A stretch of DNA of 64,000 nucleotides from Rhabdophis nuchalis. Lineage: Eukaryota; Chordata; Lepidosauria; Squamata; Natricidae. Below the pieces are notes generated by a model. That model saw only the letters and a list, made by a program, of their open reading frames with translations, did no database searches and was not told where the DNA came from. The stretch is taken from NCBI GenBank assembly GCA_039707465.1, contig CM077643.1, positions 324,699,919-324,763,918 of the forward strand. The letters run 5' to 3'. This document shows positions 1-11,244 of this stretch, piece by piece (the first letter of the stretch is position 1; every line of letters begins with the position of its first letter). The translations under genes were made by a program, and so were the position numbers.

Positions 1-1520
1 GTAAGCAATTTCCCAAATTTGACTGATCCCTTTATCCATTTTAAATTTTCATCGTTCAAAATCTTGGTAAGATTGGTAAAATCTTGTTTTGCTTTTAATT
101 ACTTTAAAATCCTTATAGAGGTTTTTTTTATTTTAAAAAATCACTTTAATTACACCCTGGGCAAAAGGAACTTTTATCAGGTATCAGCCTTTTAAAGTAG
201 ACTAGACAGGAAACACCACCAAATAAGTTAATTCTATTTTATTATAAACTACATTACATTAGACATCTTGCAAGTCTGATAATACAAATCTTGCACCATC
301 TTCTTTTACAGGCTGAGATCTTAGGGAGATTCCTTTCTGAGTCTCTTTCTTTACTTATTATGCAGTTGTTGGTTATATTCTCTCTTATCTGTTCCCTTGG
401 CAGCATCAGGACCCACCCTCACCCCTCAATCCCTGTTTCCCAATGTTATTCCCATATACCATTATACCAGCTGATCTAGTTGTTCTTCTGTTCAGAAGGT
501 ATGTGTAACACAAAGTCTACATTGGAACACTGGTGTGTGGGTGAACCCAGGATCTTTTAGCAAGTTCTGCTGGGGCGGTGAGGTTTGTTTCCCAATGTTC
601 ATGTCCATGGATTGCCCACAGATTCCCAATGAAGGTCTAGGACAATTCACCACGCCCAACCTGCCACGGGACAACTTGCTGCAGGACAAAAGTTATACAA
701 TATTGAAGACATGGTGAAATAGAATCATTAAGGATGCAAAAGGAGGGACAAACTGAAATATGAATGACATTTGTTTTAATGACAGTTATTTTAAATAATT
801 AAATAAAATGGTTGAATTGTTTCATAACGAATTGGTCTGGTGGTGAATTGGCCACAACGCATTGTCCCCATGGCAAGTTGGCCATGGCAAACTGACCATA
901 GCCAGTTGGCCATGGCAAATTGGTAGTGGTGAGTTGGCTGCAGCAAGTTGGCAAGTTGTTCCATTCTGTCCCTATGAATCCCTGGGGATTTCTTGCAAGG
1001 AGCTGCCTTCTGGAGAAGATATGGACAATCTCTTGGCTTCTGGAGAAGTTTTGATGAAACCCAGTCACCAGTTTCCACCTTAGCATCATTTCTGATCTTT
1101 GGAGACATGTCAGTTCATCATTTTTCTCCACCTGGAAACCCTTTAGATATTGTGTTTTAATCAGGGTAATGATATCTTTTGTCCAACTCCTAAAGCAATT
1201 TACAGCAGTCTACTGGTGAAGTACTATAAAATACAGTACATATACATGTTCAACCTTGGTCTGATTTTGTGTGTTCAATAAACAAAGTATCATTGTGTGG
1301 ATAGAGAGTTTTCTCTACTAAGTCTTTTCACTGCTAGATCTTTATGAAATAATTATTGATTTAACCGTTCTAACCCCATCCTGGAATTCTACAGATATAT
1401 AGGATTATCCGTTGAGTTTCTCATCACTGTAGTCCAATACATTTGGAAGTCACTAGATTGGGGAAAATTGTAATAAACACCATTATGTATATTTATTAAT
1501 ATTTATGAATGTTGTAACAG
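1..1520 (+). other. DISC1 intron 5 (3' part)
   Basis: AT-rich sequence with no exon I can defend. The only structured part is a 14-bp tandem repeat near 842-955. The rest (1-840 and 960-1520) shows short ORFs without recognisable domains and no repeat I could name. Confidence 0.6.
842..955. repeat. 14-bp tandem repeat (minisatellite-like)
   Basis: Six adjoining imperfect 14-bp units from 872 to 955, type ggcaagttggccat, with further degraded units upstream. Divergence between units is about 10-40 percent, so it is old. It gives rise to chance ORFs on both strands. Confidence 0.75.
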
Positions 1521-1641
1521 GGAAAGTAATCTTCTCCTTGAAAAAAGTGACCAGAAGATATTAAGCCTTCCTTCCCATGGAAAAATACAGATTCCAGATA
1601 CAAAACGGGATCAACTGTTTGAGGAAAAGAAATGGATACAG
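1521..1641 (+). CDS. DISC1: DISC1 exon 6 (human numbering)
   Basis: The acceptor ends in gttgtaacag and the donor is gtaagc. The exon starts with one base that completes a codon and then reads 40 codons without a stop. Its last part, TKRDQLFEEKKWIQ, matches the human segment TRRDWLLQEKQQLQ. The first part (ESNLLLEKSD) loosely resembles the human linker before it. The exon ends in phase 0, as needed for the next exon, which begins with KEIE. The first half is poorly conserved, so a shorter exon using the AG at 1589-1590 is possible; it would also be in frame. The segment is the start of the C-terminal coiled-coil region. The 3' end is well supported, the 5' end moderately. Confidence 0.75.
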
Positions 1642-1978
1642 GTAAGCAGAATATGATGCCCTTTGTGGAATAGTATTGTGGAGATTGCATGCACAGATAA
1701 ACAAATATACTCCCTAGCACATACTGTATTTGTTGTTATATGACAAAAATCTCGAGTAAACCCACCTGTTACTTGAAAAAGAAAATAAGGGAAGTTGGGA
1801 CCATAAGATATACAAATCTTTGAAAGATATGTGGATATTCAGAGTTCAGTTTAGCAAACAAATTTTTATCTTACAGTATTATTTTTGAAAGGTATTTATT
1901 AATCTCTCTCTATTCTTCTTTTTAAAAAGTCTCACTAGTAGCTTAATAGACAGAACCATGCAATCAATATGGCAATCA

Positions 1979-2095
1979 GTATTTATTTATTTATTTATTT
2001 GCCCGAACTTCTGATTTTTTTATACGGCCACACAACTCACTCATGGTGACTCTGGGCAGCTTGCGCCATTAAAATTCTGAAATATAAAAAAAACT
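1979..2095 (-). mobile_element. LINE 3'-tail-like fragment with short (TTTA)n
   Basis: A run of ttta units is followed by a sequence resembling the reversed 'gccgccc...gactctggg' tail seen in the L2-type elements of this window. It is short and eroded; the assignment is tentative. Confidence 0.35.
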
Positions 2096-2620
2096 ATATA
2101 AGGGAAGAGGACGGGGGTGGAATAATATTGCTTGAGTCCTTTTCGTTAAAGTTGATCTACTGTTTTTATTCATTAATTACTTGAACATTATTGAAAAAAT
2201 TCTTACCAAAATGGTATTGTTACCACCGGTTTCTGCTGCAATGTTAACAGTTCTATTCTTCTGGCAAAATAAGCAGTATCTTTAAAGTTTATTCATTTCA
2301 GCAGTACATTTAAGCTAGAAGAATTGACACAAAATATAAGATGATGTTTCAATAAATGAATATATAGAAATACAGACGGCATTTCAGGGTTTCTGTTCTT
2401 TCAAAAAGAAGAAACCACAAAACAAGCAAACAAGCAAACCACAAAACATCATGGTACCAAAAAAAGGGAATATTTGTATCTCAGGGTTGAAATGAAGGGT
2501 CCTTGATATTCTCTGAGTTTGGTTTTTTCCTTGCAGTTGTTTCATTATTCAAATTAGGTAAGATCATCAGTGCTAATTGGAGAAGTGTTTATTCTCAATT
2601 TATAGAGTAAGCCACTAGAA

Positions 2621-3093
2621 CAGTGATGGCAAATCTTTTTTGGCTCATGTGCCAAAAGTGGGGGGAGCACAGGGGTGTGTGTCGTGCACTGGCGTGCCAC
2701 ACCCATAATGCTATGCGCATGACCCCAGCATGCATGTGCAAACGACCAGCTCCCTCCCATTTTTTGGCGTACTTTTTTCACCCTCCCCAGTCTCCAGAGG
2801 CTTTATAGGAGCCTGGGGAGGGCGATAACAGCCTCCCCCACCTTCCGGAGGCCATCTGCAGCCTTCAGGAGCTTCCCTTAAGCTTCCGGAGCATGAAAAA
2901 CCGGCCGTATGGGCAAACCAGAAGTTCAGGAATGCCCTTAGGGGTCGTTTTTTGCATTCCAGAGGCTTCAAATGGCCTCAAAAGAAGGCCAAAGTCAGCT
3001 GACAGGTCAATTGACAGGGCAATGCCTCATGTGCCCTGACAAATGGCTCCACGTGCCACTTGTGGCACACATGCCATAGGTTCACCATCATGG
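2621..3093. mobile_element. Non-autonomous hAT element, family B
   Basis: It begins cagtgatggcaaatctttt and ends with the inverted form ttcaccatcatgg. It is flanked by the 8-bp direct repeat cactagaa (2613-2620 and 3094-3101). The inside is rich in 'ctccagaggc' and 'gcctcaaaag' motifs and encodes no protein. Three more copies lie at 9247, 48009 and 59701. Confidence 0.85.
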
Positions 3094-3824
3094 CACTAGA
3101 ATATAAATAGAGAGCAAACTCCTACATTCCCTACTAGCACTGGTGATGTAACCTTGTTTGGGGAAGAGAACAGCCAAGCTCAGAGAGCATCAAGGACCTC
3201 TCAAATATGAGTGTATCACCATGAGTCAAAGAATCCTACATTTTCTCCCTTTTCTGACATTGATACTGATTATCATCACTTAATTATTATCAGATGTTCA
3301 ACTGTCGGATAGGTTTTTTTTTTAACTTCATCTTATGAAAATAAGAGTTTATAGATGTATTTTCCATCTGAAGACTATTGAATTTATGACATAATTCCCA
3401 GATTGATAGGACAGAGAATGAATGTGTTTGGGCTACAAGCTTGATTTTATACTCAAAATAGCAGATCTGATGTTGTCCTGATGACCTCCTTTATCTTCTT
3501 GACAGAGGTTGAAACATTTGCTAGTCTGTTCTTTTCCTGCTAATCCTTTCAGGCAGGGGAATAAATAGCATATATCTGAGGCTGCATACAGTATGTGTAA
3601 ATTGAATTTCTTCAGCCAATTCATTGAATCAAGAAAAAAAGTGGTTCATCCTGAGATACTGAATATAACTGCAAAGTTAAATTAACTTTTAAGTTTGGCT
3701 TGACATCAACAATATGCTTTTTCAAAGTAACTGCCTGTTGTTATTTTGAATTCATGCCTTTATCTTGTAATTTATATAATAAATAAGATGCATTCTTTTA
3801 ATGAAAAGATTGGACTACCATTTG

Positions 3825-3905
3825 TCTGAAATGGTACAGGGGGTGGACTAGAAGACTTCGAACATTCCTTCCAATTTTGTTATTCTATTATTCTATTCTA
3901 TAATT
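3825..3905 (+). mobile_element. CR1 LINE 3' end
   Basis: Contains the CR1 tail signature 'ggtggactagaagacttc' and 'ccttccaattttgttattc', ending in short attct repeats. 5'-truncated, as is usual for CR1. Confidence 0.75.
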
Positions 3906-4302
3906 CTGTTATTCAGTCCTAAAAAAGTAGGCCACACAGAAACTCTTATACAAATTGATGGATTTTGCATACATTAACCATACTCAGCAGTGTTAAACCA
4001 ATCAGCAAATGTGAACTTTGGTCTTCTAAAGGGATGTTGAATCATTTATGAACACCTAAGCTCAATGATGAATCTGGACATTTTAAAAGCATGATTTGAT
4101 TATGAGATTTTTGTCTCAGTACATATTGCCCATCAGGTGAAGAGGGCTGATTTGATTGATTGGCCTGACCTATAAATGCTTTCCAGTCATACAGGACAAC
4201 AATATGGTCATATAACTCAGGTATATGTGAAACGAATTTGAGTTTCTCTTACATATTCTGTATTATTAATTAGTTTTTTTCCTTGATAAAGATATATAAT
4301 AA

Positions 4303-4556
4303 ATTGGAATAGATCTGGAAAGGACCTTGGACGTCTTCTATTCCAACTCCCTGATCAAACAGGAGAGCCTATACAATTTCATATGGTGGCTGTCCACTCT
4401 TTTCTTAAAAACATCCAGTGATGAAGCACCTACAAGGCAAGCTGTCTCACTGGTTAATTGTCCTTACTGTTAACAAGTTTCTCCTTAGTTCTAGATTGTT
4501 TGTCTCCTTGATTAATTTCCATCTGTTATTTCTTCTGATGCTTTGCAAAATATGTT
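4303..4556 (-). mobile_element. CR1 LINE 3' region, reverse
   Basis: The reverse complement of the CR1 tail (aaaggaccttggacgtcttc ... ccaactccctgatcaaacag), continuing into the conserved upstream CR1 3' region (ttaattgtccttactgttaa; ctccttgattaatttccatc). It ends about 30 bp before the exon 7 acceptor. Confidence 0.8.
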
Positions 4557-4588
4557 GACAGTATACAGTATATTCCATCTCTGTTCAG

Positions 4589-4824
4589 AAAGAAATTGAA
4601 GTTCTAAGAGCAAAGCTGGTTGTTCTGGAAGCTAAAGATCAACAGTTAAGGATAGAAATTCAAGAACAAGACCGCCATGTTCAAGAGCAAGATTATGAAC
4701 TGTCTACTTTGCTCAGCTGGGTGTCACTCAAAGAATTGCAGAAAATTGGCAAAGCCTTGGCTGATATTTTGGTGGCCTCCCATAAAATTCCATACAGGTT
4801 GGATTTTCCAGAATCTGTCAAAAG
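4589..4824 (+). CDS. DISC1: DISC1 exon 7 (human numbering)
   Basis: The acceptor is ctctgttcag and the donor gtattc. It holds 78 full codons plus two bases. The peptide begins KEIEVLRAKLVVLEAKDQQL, against human KEIEALQARMFVLEAKDQQL, with VLEAKDQQLR identical. It continues through RIEIQEQDRHVQEQDYEL and LKELQKIGKALADIL to FPESVK, each with a clear counterpart in the human protein (LQEVSKALQDTL, PPETIR). The heptad-like pattern of Leu, Ile, Glu and Lys fits a coiled coil followed by a more variable hinge. A reverse CR1 fragment ends only about 30 bp upstream of the acceptor, so part of the branch-site region may be repeat-derived. The start is set by the acceptor and by phase continuity with exon 6. 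Confidence 0.93.
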
Positions 4825-5084
4825 GTATTCATATTGTGGATTATTGTTTTTTTAATGAAAATCTGCTCGATACCTTTGCCTCTTATTTTTCATTGTATTA
4901 TTCTTCATTTAATGAAGAAACATGCAGTATATAAAGAAATATAGTCTTTAAATATAGTCTTTTTCAGTTCTTAGAAAATTTCTGTATGTATCAGAGTAAT
5001 ATTGATGTCATGTGTTATTTGGATTTGAGTTTCCTTTACTGATGACCCCATGAAACCATTCATTTATTAGAACAGAATTCTAGA

Positions 5085-5275
5085 GTTAGAAGGGAATGTT
5101 AGGCCAATAAACCAAACCCACTACTCAGTATTGTAACCCAGATTAAATTATCTCAGAGAAATGTCTGTCTAGTCTTCTCTTGAACCCATGGAATGAAAAC
5201 TTGCCCACCACCTCTCTGGGAAACTGTTTCTCTCATCAAACTGCTCTTGGTTAATGATCTCTCATTCAGTAAAAA
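5085..5275 (-). mobile_element. Divergent CR1-like LINE fragment
   Basis: Reverse-oriented, with CR1-like wording (gagttagaagggaatgttag; agtcttctcttgaacccatg; tctctgggaaactgtttctc). Much more diverged than the other CR1 pieces; it could be an older CR1/L3-type remnant. Confidence 0.45.
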
Positions 5276-5299
5276 TTAGAACAAAGCTGAATGAGTGGT

Positions 5300-5600
5300 A
5301 CTTATGACTGGTCCTCAAAATGCCAGTCATCCCAGCAGGCCTGTGGGCACATCATTGTGATCTGGGTGCTTGGCAACCAGCTTACATTTACGATGTTTCC
5401 GGCATCCTGTGGTCATGCCATTTGCGACCTTTCCTTGCCAGTTTTCCATAAACCATGGTGGCACATTGGTTGGAATGCAGTATTGCAGGCTAATTCTGCT
5501 GACTGCCAACAGTTCAATCCTGACCAGCTCAAGATTGACTCAACCTTCCATCCTTTTAAGGTCAGTAAAATGAGAGCCCAGATTGTTGGGGACAATATGC
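5300..5600. mobile_element. Eroded copy of mariner-like family F
   Basis: Scattered matches to the F elements at 25056 and 62751: 'tgcttggcaaccagcttaca', 'catcctgtggtcatgccatt' and 'tgcgacctt'. Termini were not found. Confidence 0.4.
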
Positions 5601-5838
5601 TCACTCTGTAAACTGCTTAGAGAGGGGTGTAAAGCACTGTGAAGAAGTATGTAAATCTAAATGCTATTGCTATAAGCAAATTCAATGGCGAAGCTGGCAG
5701 GGACTGTTGCAAGAGGCTCCTTTAAGTTGCTTGTACTGTAGTGGCTCCCCACCCCAAGCATCCTGGCTATGGAGTATGAGATCACAAAGAGGCAGCCACC
5801 TGTATATCATCCCTCATCTGGCAACAGTCACCTTAAAC

Positions 5839-6199
5839 CAGGGGTCCCCAACTGAGGGTCCCCCGAGCTGAGGACCGGTGCCAGTTCGTGGCTTGATAGG
5901 AACCGGGCTGCAGTGAGCGGCGCAACTCTTAGAAAGGGCCGGAGAGGAGGAGGAGGGAGGAGAGGACAGCCCCCTGGGCAAGTGCGCACCAGGGGTGGGA
6001 GAACACAGGTGTGGCCGCTCGCGCTGTTGGGGGCCCGAGAGAGGCGAGTGAGCCGACTCACACACACCCTGCGCGCATGCACCGCCTGTTCCTCCTCCCC
6101 CCTGCTCCCCCTCTAGGCTGGACGAGCCATGGCCACCGGTCTGCGGAATTTTTTTAACATAAAACCGGTCCCCGGTGCCAAAAAGGTTGGGGACCCCTG
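5839..6199. mobile_element. Non-autonomous hAT element, family D
   Basis: Starts caggggtccccaact and ends with its inverse ggttggggacccctg. Flanked by the perfect 8-bp duplication ccttaaac (5831-5838 and 6200-6207). The inside is GC-rich, with accggt motifs and polypurine runs. It creates a spurious 133-codon ORF on the minus strand. A sister copy lies at 38931. Confidence 0.9.
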
Positions 6200-6334
6200 C
6201 CTTAAACCCCATCATGTTTGCATCGTATTGCAGCAGCCATTTATCTGACTGCTAGCCTGCTTGTGAACTGCCTGCTTGTGAACTTCTTGCTGGCTTTTCC
6301 ATTGACTTTATTTGCTGGAAGCCAGCAGGTAGTT

Positions 6335-6490
6335 TCAAGAAGATTCTCACTTAACGATATTGATTCTTGCTTAATGATGGCAATGGGAACTGCCGGGATT
6401 GCTGTAACTAAGCAATGCAGTCACTTGACCTCACATTTTATGATCCCATCACTTAGCAATAGAAATTTCAATTGCAATTATTGTTGTTAA
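6335..6490 (+). mobile_element. Fragment of mariner-like family F
   Basis: Contains the family wording 'cacttagcaatagaaatttc' and 'gctgtaactaagcaatgcag', degraded. Its complete relatives are at 25056 and 62751. Confidence 0.45.
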
Positions 6491-6746
6491 GAGAAGACTA
6501 CTTGCATTTTTAAAAACTGTTTTTAAAAAAAAAGAAACATTCAATTAGAATCTGTTTTCCTATAGCACAAAACCATTATTCCATATCTTTGGAATGAGAG
6601 TGCAATCTTAACATGGCTTCCTGCAATGTGCAATCTTCTTGTGGTTGAGAAGATTTGATTTAATTTTAATGTACACAAAATGGTTTCCTGCCCGGAAGGC
6701 TCCTAGGTTGGAGCTGAAAGGCAAAATGGGTAGCAGTAAGCTACCT

Positions 6747-7308
6747 GTAGTTTTGAAATGTTGATAAAGAGATGAGGTATTAAGTTGATTTGGTAAAGAG
6801 ATGAGGTATTAAGTTGATACCTCATCTCTTTATCAACATTTCAAAACTACAGGACATGACATTGACTTTCAAGGAACTAAAATGATCTCCAAGGCTGAAC
6901 AGCTGAACAGGAGAATAATCAGAGAAGCCATTGAAATAGAGAAGCAACCTAACAATATGAACAAATGTGACGACACCTCCCGCCTACTAGACATCTGGAA
7001 ACCAGCACTGACCAACAGACGAGCCCCACCCTCCACCCAAGCCGTTGAAATTCAAAATAAGGAGAAACATACAAATAAGACCAATCAGCATCAATCTACC
7101 AATCATGATACAGCTGCACAGCCAATCAACCCACTCACAACAATAGTCAGCACTCTACCCCCCCCCCAAGATTTAAGGAAGGGCGACGCCTTCGCAGTCA
7201 CAGTCACAGACCGAAGCCTGAGGATGGCAAGTGAGATCTTGCCGAAACGTTGCAATAAAAATTCCATGCTATATACACGGGAAAACACCCGAGGATGACA
7301 ATACCAGC

Positions 7309-7310
<2 letters not shown>
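6747..7310 (+). mobile_element. Penelope-like element, 5'-truncated 3' end
   Basis: From 6882 an open frame reads the C-terminal end of a Penelope-like polyprotein. The motif RRIIREAIEIEKQPNNMN followed by DIWKPAL is typical of the region after the GIY-YIG endonuclease; the endonuclease core itself is missing. After the stop come a CTGAGGA...GAAAC block and 'acacgggaaaacacccgagg', standard for Penelope 3' ends, and then (ATGT)n. The 5' side (6747-6852) is an inverted duplication: about 35 bp (tgtagttttgaaatgttgat...) reappears reversed at about 6817-6852. Such inversions commonly form during insertion. Not autonomous. Confidence 0.8.
7218..7250 (+). ncRNA. Hammerhead-ribozyme-like core in Penelope-like 3' end
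   Basis: CTGAGGA (7218-7224, fits CUGANGA) is followed by a 6-bp perfect stem (ggcaag 7226-7231 with cttgcc 7238-7243) around loop tgagat, then GAAAC. This is the order of the hammerhead core with helix II. Helices I and III were not established. Penelope-like elements are known to carry hammerhead motifs. Confidence 0.45.
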
Positions 7311-7311
<1 letters not shown>

Positions 7312-7339
<28 letters not shown>

Positions 7340-7391
7340 TGTATGTATGTATGTATGTATGTATGTATTATGTATGTATGTATGTATGTAC
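7312..7391. repeat. (ATGT)n microsatellite
   Basis: About 80 bp of atgt units with one short interruption, directly at the 3' end of the Penelope-like fragment, so probably seeded by its insertion. Confidence 0.95.
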
Positions 7392-9069
7392 ATAGTGAGA
7401 AAAACAAATCTTGGAGTTTACCAGATAGATGGCATAGGGAACAAGGCTGTTACAGAACCTGGTAGTCCTGCTAGAAACACCTGAAAATGAAATTCTATTG
7501 GAGCTCCCTCCCACAACCTCCTTTTTATTCCAATTTCATAAATTGTTTGTAGATTTGGTACTGGAAGAGTGTGGAGATATGATGTTTGGCCCATTCCAAC
7601 ACTTTGAGTTATATTTTTTATAGCTTAGGTTTCATGTTTTGCTGGGTAAAAAGCTCCAAACAAGAAAAGAATGTCTTCTCCATACTGCTAGAGTTGCAGT
7701 GATACTTCTAATCCAAACATTTCTTGGTCATTTATATGTTTGGAATATTCAGGTGAAATTTAGGACCACTAGTTAGAGCTGTATTTGATTTTTGTAGCTT
7801 TCTTTTTCTGAAGAAGCTCTCTGGCAATTGTTTTCCTTGATAGCTTGCTGTCATCTCTCTCTCTGGTTTAATAGAGCTTTGCCGTTGTCTTTTCTATTAA
7901 CTTGTCCTTGAGATGTGCTTATTTCTGTTTTTTTTTTGCTAATTCATGTTGAAGCACAGTAATGTTGACTGTTCTGCTTTTCCTTTGAAGCCACTGCATT
8001 CTCCATCAAGTGGTACACTATTAAGTGTCTTTAAGCCCCCTGCCCCCCAGCTTCGTTTGTTCAATTGTTGGATGCTCTATTTTTAGTTGGATTTAATGAC
8101 TTTGATACATGACTTGCATACCTGATTTATCACACTGTGAAATAACTAGACCAGCATGGATACTTCCCATAGGGAACTGATAATCTTCAAACAGCACAAT
8201 ATGCACAAGACCTAAGAAAAATATTATGTGCAAATCCTGTATCAATTTAATAGCCACAAATATTTAGATCTGGAAAAATTTTATAGAGAAAAACTATCCA
8301 GCTCCGAACAAGGATAAGAGAAAAGGATATATCGATAATACCCATTGATTTGACTAGAAGAATGATATGCAGACTATTATTTGCACTTTTAATTTTATTT
8401 TGAACTCTTTCACACTTCATATTAGAGACTCCATGATGATTATGTCCTAGGAATTCAAAGGCTATGTCCATAAGCTGTTATTTACACCCTTCAAATCCTG
8501 TGAAACAATTTAAAACCCAGCAGTGGTGTTCTCACTGATACTTGATATGCCACATCAGTTGATCCATGCAACCTGTAGAAGAACATGACAGATGGTTTTC
8601 CCCTAGTTCCCCATGCCTCTTTGACATTCTGTGCTTTTATTTGGTGCATTGAAAAAAAAACCATTAGTGCTTGCAAAGGGATACTAAACCACTAAGCTGC
8701 TCCTTGTACTGATCAATTAAGTAGAGAGGAGCTAGTGAGATACAAAGCAACCTATTCTATTAGGAAGATGTCTGGAGTCAAATGAATTCAGAGCCCATAT
8801 TCCTGGGAGCAATATGAATGTTTCACATTGAAGTCCCCGAGAGACATTTCTTGTGCTCTAACCATCTTTTAACATGCTCAAGTGATTACTGAAGTCTGAA
8901 ACAAGGAATACAAATATATTTTCATTTCTATCACTAATGTACCTAGAAAACCACACTGATTCACAGATCCTTGCTTAAATTTAGGAACCCAAATACGTTT
9001 TTATTACGTTTCACTTCATCTCTTTGTAGAGTCAAAACGATATTCATCATCGTTGTAATGCATTATTTA

Positions 9070-9180
9070 ATTTAAAAATATATTAGACTTGTATGCTGCC
9101 CAACTCTCAATGACTCTGGGTGGCTTTCAAAATCAAAGAAGGGCATTACAATAAAAATAAATAAAAGATGAAGTTAAAAG
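9070..9180 (+). mobile_element. LINE/SINE 3'-tail-like fragment
   Basis: The sequence 'tgctgcccaactctcaatga', 'ctctgggtggctttc' and a poly(aataaa) end resemble the non-coding tail of the L2-type elements found elsewhere in the window. Short and uncertain. Confidence 0.35.
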
Positions 9181-9246
9181 ATGGCAAGCACAGTGAAGCC
9201 AGGGATCAAATTGTTGCTTGCCCAAAGCCTGGGTGAAGACCTAGGT

Positions 9247-9581
9247 CAGTGATGGCTAACCTTTTTTGGCTCGCGTGCCAAAAGCGGGGGGAGCGCAGGG
9301 GGTTGTGCATGGGTGTACATAATGCTATGTGCGTGACCCCCTGCTTTTGGCACGCTTTTTTCGCCCTCCCCAGGCTCCAGAGGCTTTCTAGGAGCCTGGG
9401 GAGGGTGAAACCAGCCTCCCCCTCCCCCTCCAGAGGGCGAAAAATGGCCTCAAAAGAAGGCCTAAATCAACTGGCCAGTGCACACATGCACGCTGGAGCT
9501 GACAGGACAATGCCTCGCGTGCCCTAAGAAATGGTTCCACGTGCCACCTGTGGCACCTGTGCCATAGGTTCGCCATCACTG
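9247..9581. mobile_element. Non-autonomous hAT element, family B
   Basis: Starts cagtgatggctaacctttt and ends ggttcgccatcactg, flanked by the perfect 8-bp repeat acctaggt (9239-9246 and 9582-9589). The termini are the cleanest of the four family B copies. Confidence 0.9.
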
Positions 9582-9608
9582 ACCTAGGTCTTCATGGTTC
9601 TTCTAAAC

Positions 9609-9776
9609 CAGGAGTCCCCAAACTTGGCAACTTTAAGATTTGTGGACTTCAACTCCTAGAATTCTCCAGCTAGCTCTGCTTGTGGACTTGTGGACTTCAA
9701 TTCCCAGAATTTTCCAGAGCTGCCTGGAGAATTCTAGGAGTTGAAGTCCACAAGTCTTAAAGTTTGAAAACCTCTG
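9609..9776. mobile_element. Foldback hAT-like element
   Basis: Inverted arms (caggagtccccaaacttgg ... gtttgaaaacctctg) hold the 'ggacttcaactcctagaatt' motif on both strands. The 8-bp duplication ttctaaac flanks it on both sides. No coding capacity. Confidence 0.85.
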
Positions 9777-10401
9777 TTCTAAACAGCATCTGAGAAGGGT
9801 TTATCTACTATAGCAACAACAGCAATACCTTAAAAATGTATTCCTTAAGATATATAGTAGTAATTGGTAGCAAACGTGAATACTCCAGTATTGGATCTAG
9901 GGTGTTTTCTGCTTATTCGCAAGATACAATTTATCCAATAATCTTTCCCCCCCCTTCACTGCTGTTTAACCAGTACAGTATATATTAAACCAAATGATAT
10001 TATAGTTAAACAGTTTGCTTGTTAAAAAATGAGAAAATACAGAGAAAATTCACAGGTAGATACTGCAAGTGCTAAGGAATTATTAGATGCCCTGATGGAT
10101 TCATGTTGTGATGCTGACAGGCAAAGAAACCATTTCACTCTTAATAGAATTTTGCTATATACTTTTCATTGATGTAACTTTCAGCAAAGAGAAATCCCCT
10201 GGAGTATTGAATTTGTCCTCTTTCAAAGGAGTTGGATTAGATCTGTTTTGAAGGTCATGGCGTTTAATGACATTTGGCAAAATATTTCAAGCCTTTGGTA
10301 GAGCCAAAAGTCTTCATTCTCATTTTGGAGTTCCTTGATAAGTAAAGTGCAGACATTTTTTCAGTCCTCATCAGTCTTTTCCCATTTCCCAATAGCTTAT
10401 A

Positions 10402-10631
10402 CAGTAATCCCTCGTTTTCCGCGGCTTCATTTTCCGCGGCTTCAGTGCTTCGCAGGTTTTTCAATAGCAAAAAAATGCATCGGCAGGAGGCAAGCACCCC
10501 CTAGTGCCTGCTTTAAACGATGTCCACCAACTCAAGTTTCCGGTATAGATATACAGAATCCTACTTCGCGGTTTTTCAGTTTCCGCGGAAGGGTCCGGTC
10601 CCGATTAGCCGCGAAAAACGAGGGATTACTG
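10402..10631. mobile_element. Mariner/pogo-type MITE
   Basis: A 230-bp element with terminal inverted repeats cagtaatccctcgtttt and aaacgagggattactg, between TA dinucleotides (10400-10401 and 10632-10633). It contains ccgcgg-rich motifs and no transposase. Confidence 0.85.
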
Positions 10632-11244
10632 TAGTTGCTTTATTTAGTATGCTTATGGAAGAATTGGTTTCCAGATTGATAAAGTTTTCAAGTGACTTGC
10701 TGCAAACAACTAATAAGAAGCTGCCCTGCAACCACTATGGAGAAAGCCTCTTTGCTGGATTATGGGAAGCCTTAAAACAAAATCCAAAAGTCTCTATCAT
10801 AACATATTAATATATTAAGGGGATACTGTATATAAATTCTAAATTGAAAATAATTTAGTTGCTGGAATCCTTGTAACCTCATTCTATTCATCTCGATAAA
10901 TCTTGTTAAGGAGAACTTGTGCGTGGAAAAGTATCACAGTCCAAGCAAATTGATGGTAGATAAGAGTCCATGCAGTTCAAGGTGGGCTGCACTTAGATTT
11001 CTTGGGGGCATGGGGGCATGAAGGGACTTGAAACTGATGATGTGTTTGACCACTCCCTTGGGCTGAGGCTGGTCATACACTGACGGTGAGTGTGGGTGGG
11101 AGGAAAAAGACGTATGATGTTTCCTACACTTTTAGTTTCCTCTCCCCCCCACCTAGTGTTATTTCTCCACAGTATTATTTGGAAGTTGGTTGATATGATT
11201 TTTAGTGGCTCTATGTTGGGGAAAACGGTAAATGAAAAATGAAA

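Larger units (their letters stand above)
1642..4588 (+). other. DISC1 intron 6
   Basis: Contains a weak reverse LINE-like tail near 1979-2095, a hAT-type element (2621-3093), a forward CR1 3' end (3825-3905) and a reverse CR1 piece (4303-4556) next to exon 7. The stretches 2100-2600 and 3110-3820 show nothing recognisable. Confidence 0.7.

Noticed and set aside
1..10. The window starts with gtaagc, which looks like a splice donor of a preceding exon
   Set aside because: Without upstream sequence no exon can be shown; a six-base match is common by chance.
5814..6215. 133-codon minus-strand ORF, Pro/Ser/Arg-rich
   Set aside because: It lies inside the hAT family D element, whose borders and target duplication explain it.
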